Positions 8,606 to 17,368 are shown, counted from the stretch's first letter. The stretch is 64,000 nt of DNA from Algoriphagus sp. CAU 1675 (GCF_029222925.1 NZ_JARHUI010000001.1:372986-436985); one strand, 5' to 3'. Translations and numbers: made by a program. Notes: generated by a model not told the origin, from the sequence alone.

Positions 8606-9739
8606 TTACCGGAAGAAATCCAGGATTTCGTTTCTAACGCCCTCATTGATGATGACTGCTAGAATCAAGGATACAACCAAACCTATAAAGGCCTTGGTAA
8701 TGTCTTTTCCAGCAAGTGAAAAAGCGCGGTATCTCCAGGCGTTTTTCTTTTTGGCTTTTCCATGCTTACCCAGAGCAATGGCCAATTCTCTACCTCCCAA
8801 CAAGCCGATGAATACCCAAGTTGTACTCATTGGTACTTTGCTGTAGATTTTGAAATAGAAAAGGATAAGAGCATAGACAAAATCAACGATAGTTGCGGCC
8901 CGAACATCCGTAACGTTGGTTTTTTCCGTGACAATACCTTGGATTTTGTCTCCTTTGAGATAAAAAAGAAAGCCCAGTCCAATGAATACAAATCCAGCGT
9001 AAACTATAAATTCAATGGTATCGAGCTGTCTGGGAAGGAATACTGCAATATTGGCAGCATCCTGCATGATCCATACAGACCAAAGTGTACCAGAAGTGAC
9101 CCACTGCAGGACCAACCAATAAGGTTTTGCCTCACCTTTTAGGTAGTTCTTTACAAATCGCTCCAATGCAAACCACACTACAATTGCTATTGAGAAAGCA
9201 AGAAGGTAGCCAATGAAACTTTTAACCATCACATCTCCTATAGTCCCTGCTTTGTAAGTGAAGACATTGAGCAAAAGGAAAGTGGTAGATACAGGCATTC
9301 TTAGCCTGGTCATAATCAATAAAACAATCGGAGCTGCAAGTTGTAGGAAGACAAAGCTTTCCGGTGCTTTTTCTAAGCCTTTGGTGGTAAGTCGCTCATA
9401 GCTGACATCACCGCCTAAAGTAAACCAGCTGTATGAAATGGTTCCTACCCATATTAGACCCATGAAAAGCCATAAGTAGTACCATTTTCTATTTTGGTTG
9501 GAGGCAATGAAAGTTCCAATGGTTTGAATACTGTCATTTGCGATTGCTGAATATGCTGCCAATGCAAAACCAAACCACATTGCCGGATAGGTGTATGGTG
9601 TGATGATTGCAGCTATAGAAATCAGAATAGAAATGATAATCAGGAATGGCTTTTCCTTCTTAGTAAAGTCGAAGAGGGAATAAGCGGTCTTTGATAGCTT
9701 TTCCTGGTTGATATTCTGGTCTATGTTTTTTTTGGCCAT
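8606..9739 (-). CDS. PiT-like inorganic phosphate transporter (putative)
   Basis: A 377-residue polytopic membrane protein with about ten hydrophobic segments. Two regions recall the PiT/Pho-4 family: AYSAIANDSIQTIGTFIAS near residue 85, which keeps the A-N-D core of the usual G-A-N-D-V-A-N signature, and a C-terminal counterpart with PMSTTWVFIGLLGGRELA; PVSTTFLLLNVF adds a P-x-S-T-T motif of the family. The signature is degenerate, so substrate and ion coupling are uncertain. It lies divergent from a Na/Pi symporter of another family, which supports a phosphate role. Downstream it abuts tadA. Confidence 0.55.
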   Translation of the reverse strand: MAKKNIDQNINQEKLSKTAYSLFDFTKKEKPFLIIISILISIAAIITPYTYPAMWFGFALAAYSAIANDSIQTIGTFIASNQNRKWYYLWLFMGLIWVGTISYSWFTLGGDVSYERLTTKGLEKAPESFVFLQLAAPIVLLIMTRLRMPVSTTFLLLNVFTYKAGTIGDVMVKSFIGYLLAFSIAIVVWFALERFVKNYLKGEAKPYWLVLQWVTSGTLWSVWIMQDAANIAVFLPRQLDTIEFIVYAGFVFIGLGFLFYLKGDKIQGIVTEKTNVTDVRAATIVDFVYALILFYFKIYSKVPMSTTWVFIGLLGGRELAIALGKHGKAKKKNAWRYRAFSLAGKDITKAFIGLVVSLILAVIINEGVRNEILDFFR

Positions 9740-9795
9740 GGTAAGGGCTTATGGATCAGAGGGCAAAATTAAGGAAGTTATTTTGCTTACTTATG

Positions 9796-9810
9796 TTAAC
9801 AAATTGTTAA
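9796..9810. promoter_or_regulatory. Perfect 15-nt dyad between two divergent phosphate-transporter genes
   Basis: TTAACAA-A-TTGTTAA is a perfect inverted repeat with a 1-nt centre, 57 nt upstream of the PiT-like gene and about 170 nt upstream of the Na/Pi gene. It is a candidate operator; the cognate regulator is unknown. Confidence 0.4.
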
Positions 9811-9827
9811 GTAAAGATAAATCCTAC

Positions 9828-9836
9828 TTATCCACA
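9828..9836 (+). other. Perfect DnaA box (TTATCCACA) in an intergenic region
   Basis: The nine bases match the consensus exactly. This is the only perfect copy in the window outside the cluster at 35.6-40.6 kb. A single copy may be chance. Confidence 0.4.
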
Positions 9837-9980
9837 CTCAAAACGACTTGGAAATCGCAAAAAAATTTCAACTTTTGTTGATAATTTTGAGAATAATTTG
9901 GAATCTCAGCCCATCACGTTCAAGTCAATAGGATAAATAGTTGGAGTTGATCCAAGGCTAAAACTTTGTAAAATCGACGA

Positions 9981-11099
9981 ATGGAAAGCTGGGAAAATCA
10001 GGAGCCAGAACTGAAGCAAGGAAATAAAGGGAAAAGCTATCTCTACATGTTGGTCGCTTTTCTGCTTTTTATTTTTGCAATTGACTTGCTGACCGTTTCG
10101 ATGAGCCAGCTCAACAATTCTGTTGCAAAAGATCTGTTTCTTGCGACAAAAAACCCCTTTGTCAGTCTCTTCATTGGATTACTGATGACTGCTTTGATAC
10201 AAAGCAGCTCTACTGTAACAGCCAGTGTGGTGGCAGTTGTGGCCTCAGGAAGCATGACTCTTGAGCAGGCGGTTCCGTTGGTCATGGGAGCCAATGTGGG
10301 TACTACCCTGACCTCCACCTTGGTTTCCTTCTCCTATATTATGAAGAAGAAGGCCTTTAAGAGGGCGCTTTCTGCAGGGATTTTGCATGATATTTTCAAT
10401 ATCCTGACCGTGCTTATACTACTTCCACTGGAGCTGTATTTCAGGATACTATCCAAGTTGGCTGTGTTTTTTGCACATATTTTTGCTCCAAATGCTGATT
10501 TTGAAGGAGAGGTGGTATTCCATAAGGTATTTACCAGACCTCTCACAGAATGGATCAATGAGGTGATAGATATCCCGTTCCTGACCACTATCATGGCAGT
10601 GTTTTTGGTGTTTGGCGCCATCAAATTATTAGCATCCTCTGTCTACAAGGCATTTGTGCTTGACAGCTTCAAGGATATTAGCAACCTGATTTTCAAGAAA
10701 ACAGTCATGGCTTTAATTTATGGTTTGTTTTTTACAGCGGCAGTTCAATCCAGCACGGTAACCACTTCCCTGATTGTTCCTTTGGTAGCTAATAAAAAAG
10801 TATCCCTTAAAAAAGTATTCCCTTTTATTGTGGGAGCGAATATCGGAACAACGATTACAGCGGCGATTGCAGCCATATATAAAAGTGAAGCTGCTATCGC
10901 CCTCGCTATTGTGCATTTCCTGTTTAATACCTTCGGAGCATTGATAATCCTTTCAATTCCATCGGTAAGAAACCTTCCGGTCAAACTAGCCCTCTACATG
11001 GGGACAAAATCTGCCGAATCCCGTTTGATTGGGTTTGCCTATATCTTATTAGCTTTTTTCATTATCCCATTCTTGCTGATTTATTTCAGCAATGACTAG
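9981..11099 (+). CDS. Na/Pi cotransporter family protein (NptA/SLC34 type)
   Basis: A 372-residue membrane protein with the duplicated signature of the Na+/phosphate symporter family: ALIQSSSTVTASVV followed by GANVGTTLTS in the first half, and AAVQSSTVTTSLIV followed by GANIGTTITA in the second. The inverted-repeat QSSS/T loops form the substrate path in this family. It lacks the PhoU-like C-terminal domain of longer bacterial homologues. It would import phosphate with sodium. Its end overlaps the convergent deoC stop by 4 nt. Confidence 0.9.
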   Translation: MESWENQEPELKQGNKGKSYLYMLVAFLLFIFAIDLLTVSMSQLNNSVAKDLFLATKNPFVSLFIGLLMTALIQSSSTVTASVVAVVASGSMTLEQAVPLVMGANVGTTLTSTLVSFSYIMKKKAFKRALSAGILHDIFNILTVLILLPLELYFRILSKLAVFFAHIFAPNADFEGEVVFHKVFTRPLTEWINEVIDIPFLTTIMAVFLVFGAIKLLASSVYKAFVLDSFKDISNLIFKKTVMALIYGLFFTAAVQSSTVTTSLIVPLVANKKVSLKKVFPFIVGANIGTTITAAIAAIYKSEAAIALAIVHFLFNTFGALIILSIPSVRNLPVKLALYMGTKSAESRLIGFAYILLAFFIIPFLLIYFSND

Positions 11100-11761
11100 G
11101 GATTTTGGTTTCTCCAGGCTTCCATGAGTGCTTTGGCAGAACTGGTTCCTATTCGATCAGCACCTGCTTCTATGAGTTGAATTGCAAGTTCCAAAGTTTT
11201 GATCCCCCCGCTAGCCTTGATTCCGGTATGGGAGGAGAGAGTTTTACGCATCAGTGCAATATCCTCGACTTTAGCTCCCGAACTTGCATAGCCGGTGGAA
11301 GTTTTTACGAAATCTGCCCCTGCATCCTGGCAAATAAGGCAGGCTTCCTGGATTTGGGATTCATTGAGATAGGCTGTTTCAATGATTACTTTGAGAACCC
11401 TTTCTTCTTCATGACAGATTTTGGCGATTTGCGCTATTTCGATTTTTGGCCAGTTCATGCCAGAATGATAGGCTGTCTGTGACCAAACCAAGTCCAACTC
11501 ATCCGCACCATGACTGATGGCTTCCTTGGTTTCAAATACCTTGGTCGCTGTATCCTGATAGCCAAAAGGGAACCCGATGACAGTCACAAGCTGTATGTCA
11601 AAGTCTTTGATTTCCCGATGGACTTTTTTGAGCCAAAATGGTGGTACACATATACCTATAAATGCTTCTTCTATGGCTTCCCGAACCAATAAGTCCACTT
11701 CCGTGGAAGTCATGGTTGGTTTCAGCAAGGTTGATTCCAGATATCTGTTTAGTTTATTCAT
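11096..11761 (-). CDS. deoC: Deoxyribose-phosphate aldolase
   Basis: A 221-residue class I aldolase of normal length. The Schiff-base lysine is Lys153 in FVKTSTGYASSGA, and the second active-site lysine is Lys182 in GIKASGGIKT. It converts 2-deoxyribose-5-phosphate to acetaldehyde and glyceraldehyde-3-phosphate in deoxynucleoside catabolism. It overlaps the upstream dehydrogenase-like gene by 8 nt, so they form an operon, though the metabolic link is unclear. Confidence 0.95.
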   Translation of the reverse strand: MNKLNRYLESTLLKPTMTSTEVDLLVREAIEEAFIGICVPPFWLKKVHREIKDFDIQLVTVIGFPFGYQDTATKVFETKEAISHGADELDLVWSQTAYHSGMNWPKIEIAQIAKICHEEERVLKVIIETAYLNESQIQEACLICQDAGADFVKTSTGYASSGAKVEDIALMRKTLSSHTGIKASGGIKTLELAIQLIEAGADRIGTSSAKALMEAWRNQNP

Positions 11762-12962
11762 TTGGAAATACGTAATCTCTTAAATACATGAATTCAAGGG
11801 TTAAGTCCCCATCTCTGGCAATAGTCCCCCCTTCCAGTATTGGTGAAGGTTCATCTAGCAAAGCTGGAATGACCCATTTGATCAACTGGTTGCCAAAGTC
11901 CTGGCTTGCTTCTCTGGGAAGTTCGCAGGGAAGGTTGTCAATTGCCATCACTGAAATACTGGATTGACTTCCAAAAGCCGGTAGTTCCATTCTAGTATTT
12001 CGGTCAATATCATAAACAGGGGAGTGAATAGTCGATGCCCGAATTGTCGTCGGAATGGATCCATTAATATCGCAGGTGATATCCCCAATGACCGAAATAC
12101 CAAACTCTTCGGAGGAGATATCCTCCAATTCGAAAAGACGGGGAGCTTTGGGGTTCCAATAAGCGGCCCCAATGAGGATTTCCCCCGCTTCGGCAAATTT
12201 TAGAAAATGGCTTTCGTAGCGGTCCGGATGTCGGTAAAACTCCTCACGGTCAAATCCCCCATCCGTTTTCCTTCTGTTGAAATCTTCAGAATGGAGGACA
12301 ACATACACCGGCTCTTCAAAGTACTGATGGAGGAAGCTTTCATGGGAAACCTCTCGGATTGGAATTGAATTGAGGATTTCCTTGGCTCCATTTCCTACTC
12401 TGCCTGATCCTGTCATGATGATTTTGACCGGTGGAAGCTGGACCTTTTTCAGCTCCCTTTTCATTTCCTCCAAATCAAAACACTCATGAGCTCTCTTTAG
12501 GTCAAACAAGCCAGTTTTTTGACCATAGGCCCAGAGGGTATTGTAAGCTCCCACAACTCCAGCCCAATGTCCGAAAGCCACGACCCGGTTTCCAAAATTA
12601 TCTTTTAGCACCTCGTAGTCGATGAGACGGATGTTTTTATCCAACACCGCTTGGAGAAGTCCGCGGTTGTAGGGCTGCTTTTTGATAGTATGAGAAAAGA
12701 AAAAATAGGTCTTGTCAGGGATCAGTTGCGCAACTGGCACCTCCTTAACGCCAAAGAGGATGTCGCAGCCTGACATATCCTCTATTACGGGTATGCCAGC
12801 TTCTTCAAATTCCTCATCTTTAAAACTTCGGACTGGGCTGGACTGAACACAGAAGCTGGCTTTTCCAGCCAAATGCTCTGTTAAATATTCCAATTGTTCC
12901 GGGGTAAACGGCGTACGTTTGTCTGGAGGGTTTTTTCCTTCGCGGATAATTCCGATTTTCAT
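11754..12962 (-). CDS. Saccharopine/alanine dehydrogenase-like NAD(P)-dependent oxidoreductase
   Basis: A 402-residue protein with the start of the AlaDH/PNT and saccharopine (lysine-forming) dehydrogenase N-domain (IGIIREGKNPPDKRTPF, with the R-E-x-K-N-P-P-D-x-R core) and a Rossmann domain near residue 180 (IIMTGSGRVGNGAKEIL). Later it has IGDITCDINGSIP, GTIARDGDLT and other segments seen in Bacteroidota proteins annotated as saccharopine dehydrogenases. The true substrate is not fixed by the sequence. It overlaps deoC by 8 nt. Confidence 0.75.
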   Translation of the reverse strand: MKIGIIREGKNPPDKRTPFTPEQLEYLTEHLAGKASFCVQSSPVRSFKDEEFEEAGIPVIEDMSGCDILFGVKEVPVAQLIPDKTYFFFSHTIKKQPYNRGLLQAVLDKNIRLIDYEVLKDNFGNRVVAFGHWAGVVGAYNTLWAYGQKTGLFDLKRAHECFDLEEMKRELKKVQLPPVKIIMTGSGRVGNGAKEILNSIPIREVSHESFLHQYFEEPVYVVLHSEDFNRRKTDGGFDREEFYRHPDRYESHFLKFAEAGEILIGAAYWNPKAPRLFELEDISSEEFGISVIGDITCDINGSIPTTIRASTIHSPVYDIDRNTRMELPAFGSQSSISVMAIDNLPCELPREASQDFGNQLIKWVIPALLDEPSPILEGGTIARDGDLTLEFMYLRDYVFPNE

Positions 12963-12995
12963 AAAAATACTTCCATTAACAGATAATAAATTTCA

Positions 12996-13595
12996 ATGGA
13001 ATACTTACTGCTAACTCTAAGTTGGGTTATATTCTATGGATTCCACAGCTTTCTAGCTGCCTCCAAGTTAAAAAGAATTCTGAAGGAGAAATTGGGTCGG
13101 GGCTATAAATGGTACAGGCTTTTCTATTCCTTGTTTTCTTTTCTCCTTTTTTTGGGGATTATAGTCCAATCGGCAATCATTCCGGTAGAATTGATTCTAC
13201 CTCCATCCCCATGGATTGCCTATTTTGGATATATGTTTGCTGCAATTGGGACTATTATTGGAGTGAAGAGCAGCAAGGCGTATTCTTGGAAAAAATTTCT
13301 GGGCTTAATTCCGGAAGCAGAGAATGAAGCAGTGCAGGCTCTAAACACCTCCGGCTGGTATGCACGTACAAGACATCCTCTTTATTTTTCTCTTTTGTTG
13401 CTATTTGGGGGTTATTTTTTGGTGGCAGGTACCATTAGTGCTTTTGTACATTTGGCTTGCTTGATCCTTTACCTTCCTGTTGGGATTTATTTTGAAGAGC
13501 AAAACCTGATTGAGGTGTTTGGGGAGACTTATCGAACATATCAAAAAACAGTACCTTCTTTTTTTCCAAGGCTATCAAAGAAAAATGGGGCCTAA
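12996..13595 (+). CDS. Isoprenylcysteine/phospholipid methyltransferase family membrane protein
   Basis: A 199-residue protein with about five membrane helices. The C-terminal SAM-binding hallmarks of the ICMT/PEMT fold are present: YARTRHPLYFSLLLL (the R-H-P-x-Y motif), then YFEEQNLIEVFG with the Glu-Glu pair, then YRTYQKTVPSFFP. Bacterial members have unknown lipid or small-molecule acceptors. The last codons lie inside its own terminator hairpin, and the TAA stop is the loop. Confidence 0.75.
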   Translation: MEYLLLTLSWVIFYGFHSFLAASKLKRILKEKLGRGYKWYRLFYSLFSFLLFLGIIVQSAIIPVELILPPSPWIAYFGYMFAAIGTIIGVKSSKAYSWKKFLGLIPEAENEAVQALNTSGWYARTRHPLYFSLLLLFGGYFLVAGTISAFVHLACLILYLPVGIYFEEQNLIEVFGETYRTYQKTVPSFFPRLSKKNGA

Positions 13596-13606
13596 GCCCC
13601 ATTTTT
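13581..13606. terminator. Bidirectional terminator whose loop is a stop codon
   Basis: AAAAATGGGGC (13581-13591) pairs with GCCCCATTTTT (13596-13606). The 4-nt loop contains the TAA stop of the methyltransferase gene, and the 3' arm reaches the stop codon of the convergent FKBP gene at 13605. Confidence 0.8.
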
Positions 13607-14165
13607 AATCGATTCCTTTGAAGTCCACGTCAAACCGTAAGACTGAGTTGGCGGGAATATCTTCATTGCTGGTTTGATCTCTATACCCATACGGAGACGG
13701 GACAATGATCACAGCTTTAGATCCGGGTCTTAGTCTTCTGAACCCAATTTCCCAACCCTGAATGACCGAGCCTGACCCAATCACAAAGCTAAATGTGATG
13801 TAGTCCCTGTTCTCTTGGAAAATGTCGTTGTCTCTGGCTATGGATTCGATGCTCGTATCGAATACGGAACCATCACTGATTAAGGATCCTGTATAATCGG
13901 CATAGACTACTGTTCCGTTGGAGGGACGAGTTCCCACTCCTTCCTCTTGTACGATAACTACCACGCCACTTGGGTCGTGGATTCTGTAAAGACTGTCAAT
14001 TTCTGCTGTCTCCAGATAATCATCGATTTTCACCCGATCAATTGCCAGATTCCCTTCTACATCATAGACCGGTCCTACATTAAATGGGTTGTTAGGTTCG
14101 CAGGAGGCAAACACTAATAGAGAAAGAAGAACTATTCCAGAATAAAGCTTTTTCATTGGTGTCAT
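13605..14165 (-). CDS. FKBP-type peptidyl-prolyl isomerase lipoprotein (third of three)
   Basis: A 186-residue lipoprotein (MKKLYSGIVLLSLLVFASC lipobox) with a C-terminal FKBP domain: VVYADYTGSLISDGSVFDTS, VIQGWEIGFRRL, SPYGYRD, and IPANSVLRFDVDF. Start 14165 is chosen because it overlaps the upstream stop as ATGA; ATG 14156 is also possible. All three tandem FKBPs share an extra segment after F-D-T-S (here IESIARDNDIFQ). Such isomerases are thought to assist folding of exported proteins; gliding protein GldI is of this class. Confidence 0.85.
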   Translation of the reverse strand: MTPMKKLYSGIVLLSLLVFASCEPNNPFNVGPVYDVEGNLAIDRVKIDDYLETAEIDSLYRIHDPSGVVVIVQEEGVGTRPSNGTVVYADYTGSLISDGSVFDTSIESIARDNDIFQENRDYITFSFVIGSGSVIQGWEIGFRRLRPGSKAVIIVPSPYGYRDQTSNEDIPANSVLRFDVDFKGID

Positions 14166-14716
14166 TGCGTAGGTCCGTCGATGACCTGAATCAAGTCTAA
14201 TTCAAAGATGAGAGGGGAGTTCGCAGGGATATCTCCCGCTGCAGAACTTCCGTAGCCATACAAGGAAGGCATTATGATGGTAATCTTATCCCCTTGTTCC
14301 ATTTGGGCTACCCCGTATTCAAAACCTGGGATCAGGCTTCTGTTTCCGAGACGGAACTTTAAAGGGATATAATTTCTGTTTTCGGAAAAGATGTTGTTGG
14401 CTTTTGCTACCGATTCTATGGAGGTATCAAAAACTCGATTGGTCAGCAACTTTCCTGTGTAATTCACTCTGGCTGTATCTCCATCCACAATTTTGATCCC
14501 ACTATTGGAAACCTCCTGCCAGAAAATCCGGATTCCGGTATATTCATCATTGATTGCCTTTACACTTGTGATTGGGTTGGCATCCAAATATTCCTGAATG
14601 GCCTCCAAGTCCTTTTGAAATAAAATCTCCTCTGTGGCCTGATTATCAATACAGGAAGTGAAGAAGATCGCAAATCCCATTAGGAGTGTCATGAGTGGAA
14701 AGAATCTGAATTTCAT
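14162..14716 (-). CDS. FKBP-type peptidyl-prolyl isomerase lipoprotein (second of three)
   Basis: A 184-residue paralogue with an N-terminal lipoprotein signal ending FFTSC and an FKBP domain: ARVNYTGKLLTNRVFDTS, LIPGFEYGVAQM, SLYGYGSS, IPANSPLIFELDL. It shares the segment after F-D-T-S (IESVAKANNIFSENRNYI). It sits between two other FKBP genes; 4 nt overlap downstream, 44 nt gap upstream. The set is probably one transcription unit. Confidence 0.85.
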   Translation of the reverse strand: MKFRFFPLMTLLMGFAIFFTSCIDNQATEEILFQKDLEAIQEYLDANPITSVKAINDEYTGIRIFWQEVSNSGIKIVDGDTARVNYTGKLLTNRVFDTSIESVAKANNIFSENRNYIPLKFRLGNRSLIPGFEYGVAQMEQGDKITIIMPSLYGYGSSAAGDIPANSPLIFELDLIQVIDGPTQ

Positions 14717-14760
14717 AGCATTTGGTTTAGTATGTTACTGTAGATGAATTCCAGTCCGGT

Positions 14761-15687
14761 TTATTTTTGAACGTCCGTCACTTCAACGTCAAAAATCAAA
14801 ATGGAGTTTGGTCCGATCAATCCTCCAGCACCGTTTTCTCCGTATGCCAATGGAGAAGGGATCAAAAACTTAGCCTTTGAGCCTTTTTTCAACAGCATCA
14901 ATCCCTCGTCCCAGCCTGGAATAACCTGACCCATTCCTACATTTACAGGAAGTGGTTCGTAAGGGCGCTGAGGATTATAGATGTTGTTTTCTTTGGCAAT
15001 TTCTTCATAAGAAGTATCGAAAAGTGTTCCGTCAAGAAGGTAACCTGCATAGTTAACATACATAGTGGTTCCTGGGCTGATTGCATCTCCAGTTCCTTCT
15101 GCTTCGATCACATAGTATAGACCATTTTCTGTTTTCTGAACATCCAGTCCTTTTTCAGCCGCATATTCTTCAATTTTTTGGCCTTCTTCCACTACCAATA
15201 CCTTGGCTCTTTCTGCCCTTTTTACATTTTCAGCTTCCAGGGTTTTGGTGTAAAAGTCCTGCATGGCCATCTCATCCATGATTTCGAATGCACCGAGGTT
15301 GACCTTTACCACATCGTCTTCGTTGAGAAATGCAGGGAAATTAGGACCAAAAATGATTTTGGCCGTTGATTCAAATGCAATGCTGTCTCCTTTTTTCAAA
15401 CCCAAGAAGATTTCGTCCATGCCATTATTTGCAGGGAGGGAATCGTTGGCCATTAAATAACCTGGGAATGGTTGATCCACGGTGGAGTAGATAACAGAGT
15501 CATTTGCAGTTTTAATTTCAAGATGGTATAGTAAATAGTCTCCGTTAGGAGCTTTTTCGCTTCCTTCTTTGATATAAGTGTACTCAATCCCGTCTTTGGC
15601 AGTCACCTTGGTTTTCTGACAAGAGGAAATTACGCTGGTTCCAAGCATAATAGCGAGGATAGCCAAAAGGCTCTTAGGGTTTTTCAT
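14761..15687 (-). CDS. FKBP-type peptidyl-prolyl isomerase lipoprotein (first of three, two-domain)
   Basis: A 308-residue lipoprotein when started at ATG 15687 (MKNPKSLLAILAIMLGTS, then ISSC). Longer upstream frames begin with a basic, non-signal stretch inside the previous gene and are less likely. The N-terminal half resembles a degenerate FKBP domain (GLKKGDSIAFEST); residues about 195-308 form a normal one (MYVNYAGYLLDGTLFDTS, VIPGWDEGLMLL, PLAYGENG, PNSILIFDVEV). A charged helix joins them. The insert after F-D-T-S (YEEIAKENNIYNPQRPYE) matches its two neighbours. Confidence 0.85.
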   Translation of the reverse strand: MKNPKSLLAILAIMLGTSVISSCQKTKVTAKDGIEYTYIKEGSEKAPNGDYLLYHLEIKTANDSVIYSTVDQPFPGYLMANDSLPANNGMDEIFLGLKKGDSIAFESTAKIIFGPNFPAFLNEDDVVKVNLGAFEIMDEMAMQDFYTKTLEAENVKRAERAKVLVVEEGQKIEEYAAEKGLDVQKTENGLYYVIEAEGTGDAISPGTTMYVNYAGYLLDGTLFDTSYEEIAKENNIYNPQRPYEPLPVNVGMGQVIPGWDEGLMLLKKGSKAKFLIPSPLAYGENGAGGLIGPNSILIFDVEVTDVQK

Positions 15688-15724
15688 AAAGGTTAGATGA
15701 ATTTTCAAGTGTTTTTTGTTTCGG

Positions 15725-16759
15725 TCAATCTGCTGACAGGGCCTCATGATGAAATAATTCCTCTTGGTTTTTTTCGACCAAGGATTCAAATTTTTCAAGG
15801 GTTTCCTTTAGACTGCTTTCCGATTTTCCACCTGCTGCATTTTTATGTCCACCTCCGTTGAAGTAAGACGCAGCAAATTTGTTAACCGCTACTTCTGGGG
15901 AGGAACGGAAGGAAATTTTGATCCCGTCCTCTCGCTCAGAGAATAAGGCAGCCAGCTTGATGCCATCCAAAGATAATGCATAATTGACCAATCCTTCAGT
16001 GTCTCCAGTACGGCTTTGATATTTTTTAAGATCTTTTTTGCTGATCGCAAAATAGGCTGTATGGATGTCTTCACGGACAATCAATCTTCGGCTGATGGCA
16101 AATCCAATGAACTTGAGTCTGTTGACAGAGTTGGAGTCGTAGATCCAGTTGGCGATTTGGGAGGCGTTTGCTCCGAGTTCTAGGAGTTCGGCTACCACCA
16201 AATGGACGTTTTTGGTGGTATTGGGGTGTCTGAAACCTCCGGTATCGGTCATGATCCCCGCATACAGGCATTCGGCTGTTGCTTTGTCGATCAGGTTTTT
16301 GTCTCCGAGTTCCACAATCAGCTCATAGACCAACTCACAGGTGGCGGCTGCTTCAGTACTCCAATAGCGGAAGTCTGCGAAATCTTCCGGGTCCTGGTGG
16401 TGGTCTATATTGACGATATAGGCTTCCGACTGACGGATCAATTCCCCAAGTTCATCCACCCTACCGAGTACTGAAAAATCAAGACAAAAAATCATCTCGG
16501 CATTTTTCAGTGCTTTTTTGGCAAGTTCATGATCCTCTTGTTTGGTGAAATCCAATACCGAGTCGTTTCCTTCCATCCAGTACAGAAAGGAAGGATAATC
16601 GGATGGGGTCACCACGGTCACTTCATGCCCTTTTTTGATCAGGTAGTTAGCGAGACCCAAAGAAGAACCCAGCGCGTCAGCGTCAGGTTTAACATGGGTG
16701 GTGATGAATATTTTTTTGGGGGATGATAGTTCTTTTTTAAATGAGGCTAATGCTTCCAT
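15725..16759 (-). CDS. nrnA: Bifunctional oligoribonuclease/PAP phosphatase, DHH family
   Basis: A 344-residue DHH/DHHA1 phosphoesterase. Motifs in order: ITTHVKPDADALGSSLGL, FCLDFSVLGR, NIDHHQDPEDF (the DHH box), TDTGGFRHPNT, and C-terminal GGGHKNAAGG of DHHA1. NrnA-type enzymes degrade nanoRNA and 3'-phosphoadenosine-5'-phosphate in the cytoplasm. It precedes the FKBP cluster by 37 nt and is probably the first gene of that operon. Confidence 0.9.
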   Translation of the reverse strand: MEALASFKKELSSPKKIFITTHVKPDADALGSSLGLANYLIKKGHEVTVVTPSDYPSFLYWMEGNDSVLDFTKQEDHELAKKALKNAEMIFCLDFSVLGRVDELGELIRQSEAYIVNIDHHQDPEDFADFRYWSTEAAATCELVYELIVELGDKNLIDKATAECLYAGIMTDTGGFRHPNTTKNVHLVVAELLELGANASQIANWIYDSNSVNRLKFIGFAISRRLIVREDIHTAYFAISKKDLKKYQSRTGDTEGLVNYALSLDGIKLAALFSEREDGIKISFRSSPEVAVNKFAASYFNGGGHKNAAGGKSESSLKETLEKFESLVEKNQEELFHHEALSAD

Positions 16760-16903
16760 TTTATATAATCAACGGCACTTAGGCACTAGTAGTCCGCAAA
16801 GGTCAGGATTTTTTTGACAATTCCCAATTCAGGCATTTCATTGAAAATGAATTAAATAGAATATAATTCGGGGAGATTTTTCGGATAATGCAGGCAAAAT
16901 CTC

Positions 16904-16911
16904 TATTTTTG
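16904..16911 (+). promoter_or_regulatory. Candidate -7 promoter element of ndk
   Basis: TATTTTTG matches the Bacteroidota -7 consensus TAnnTTTG exactly, 35 nt before the ndk start. The -33 element is weak (TTTTCGG near 16878). Confidence 0.5.
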
Positions 16912-16945
16912 CGCCCGAATTAAACCAATGTAAACTCAAAAACTA

Positions 16946-17368
16946 ATGGCAGGAAACAGAACATTCACCATGATCAAGCCTGATGCATTCGAGGCTGGAA
17001 ATTCAGGAGCAATCCTGAAAATGATTGAAGAGGCAGGCTTTAAGATTGTGGCTATGAAAGCAACTCGACTTACTCCGGAATTGGCAGGTAAATTTTACGA
17101 AGTTCACAAAGAAAGACCTTTCTATGCGGATCTTTGTGCATATATGTCCTCTGGACCGATCATTGCCGCTATTCTTGAAAAAGATAATGCTGTGGAAGAT
17201 TTCAGAACGTTGATCGGAGCTACAAATCCTGCAAATGCTGCTGAAGGTACCATCCGTAAGATTTTTGCGAAGTCAATCGAAGCAAATGCTGTTCACGGAT
17301 CTGACTCTGACGAAAACGCTGCGATTGAAGGAAATTTTTATTTCTCTCAAACTGAGCGTGTAATCTAA
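16946..17368 (+). CDS. ndk: Nucleoside diphosphate kinase
   Basis: A 140-residue protein of normal length. It has the phosphorylated histidine His117 in AVHGSDS, the starting segment [13 protein letters not shown], and [11 protein letters not shown]. It equilibrates nucleoside di- and triphosphates through a phosphohistidine intermediate in the cytoplasm. Transcribed alone, divergent from nrnA, with its own -7 box and a bidirectional terminator. Confidence 0.97.
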   Translation: MAGNRTFTMIKPDAFEAGNSGAILKMIEEAGFKIVAMKATRLTPELAGKFYEVHKERPFYADLCAYMSSGPIIAAILEKDNAVEDFRTLIGATNPANAAEGTIRKIFAKSIEANAVHGSDSDENAAIEGNFYFSQTERVI

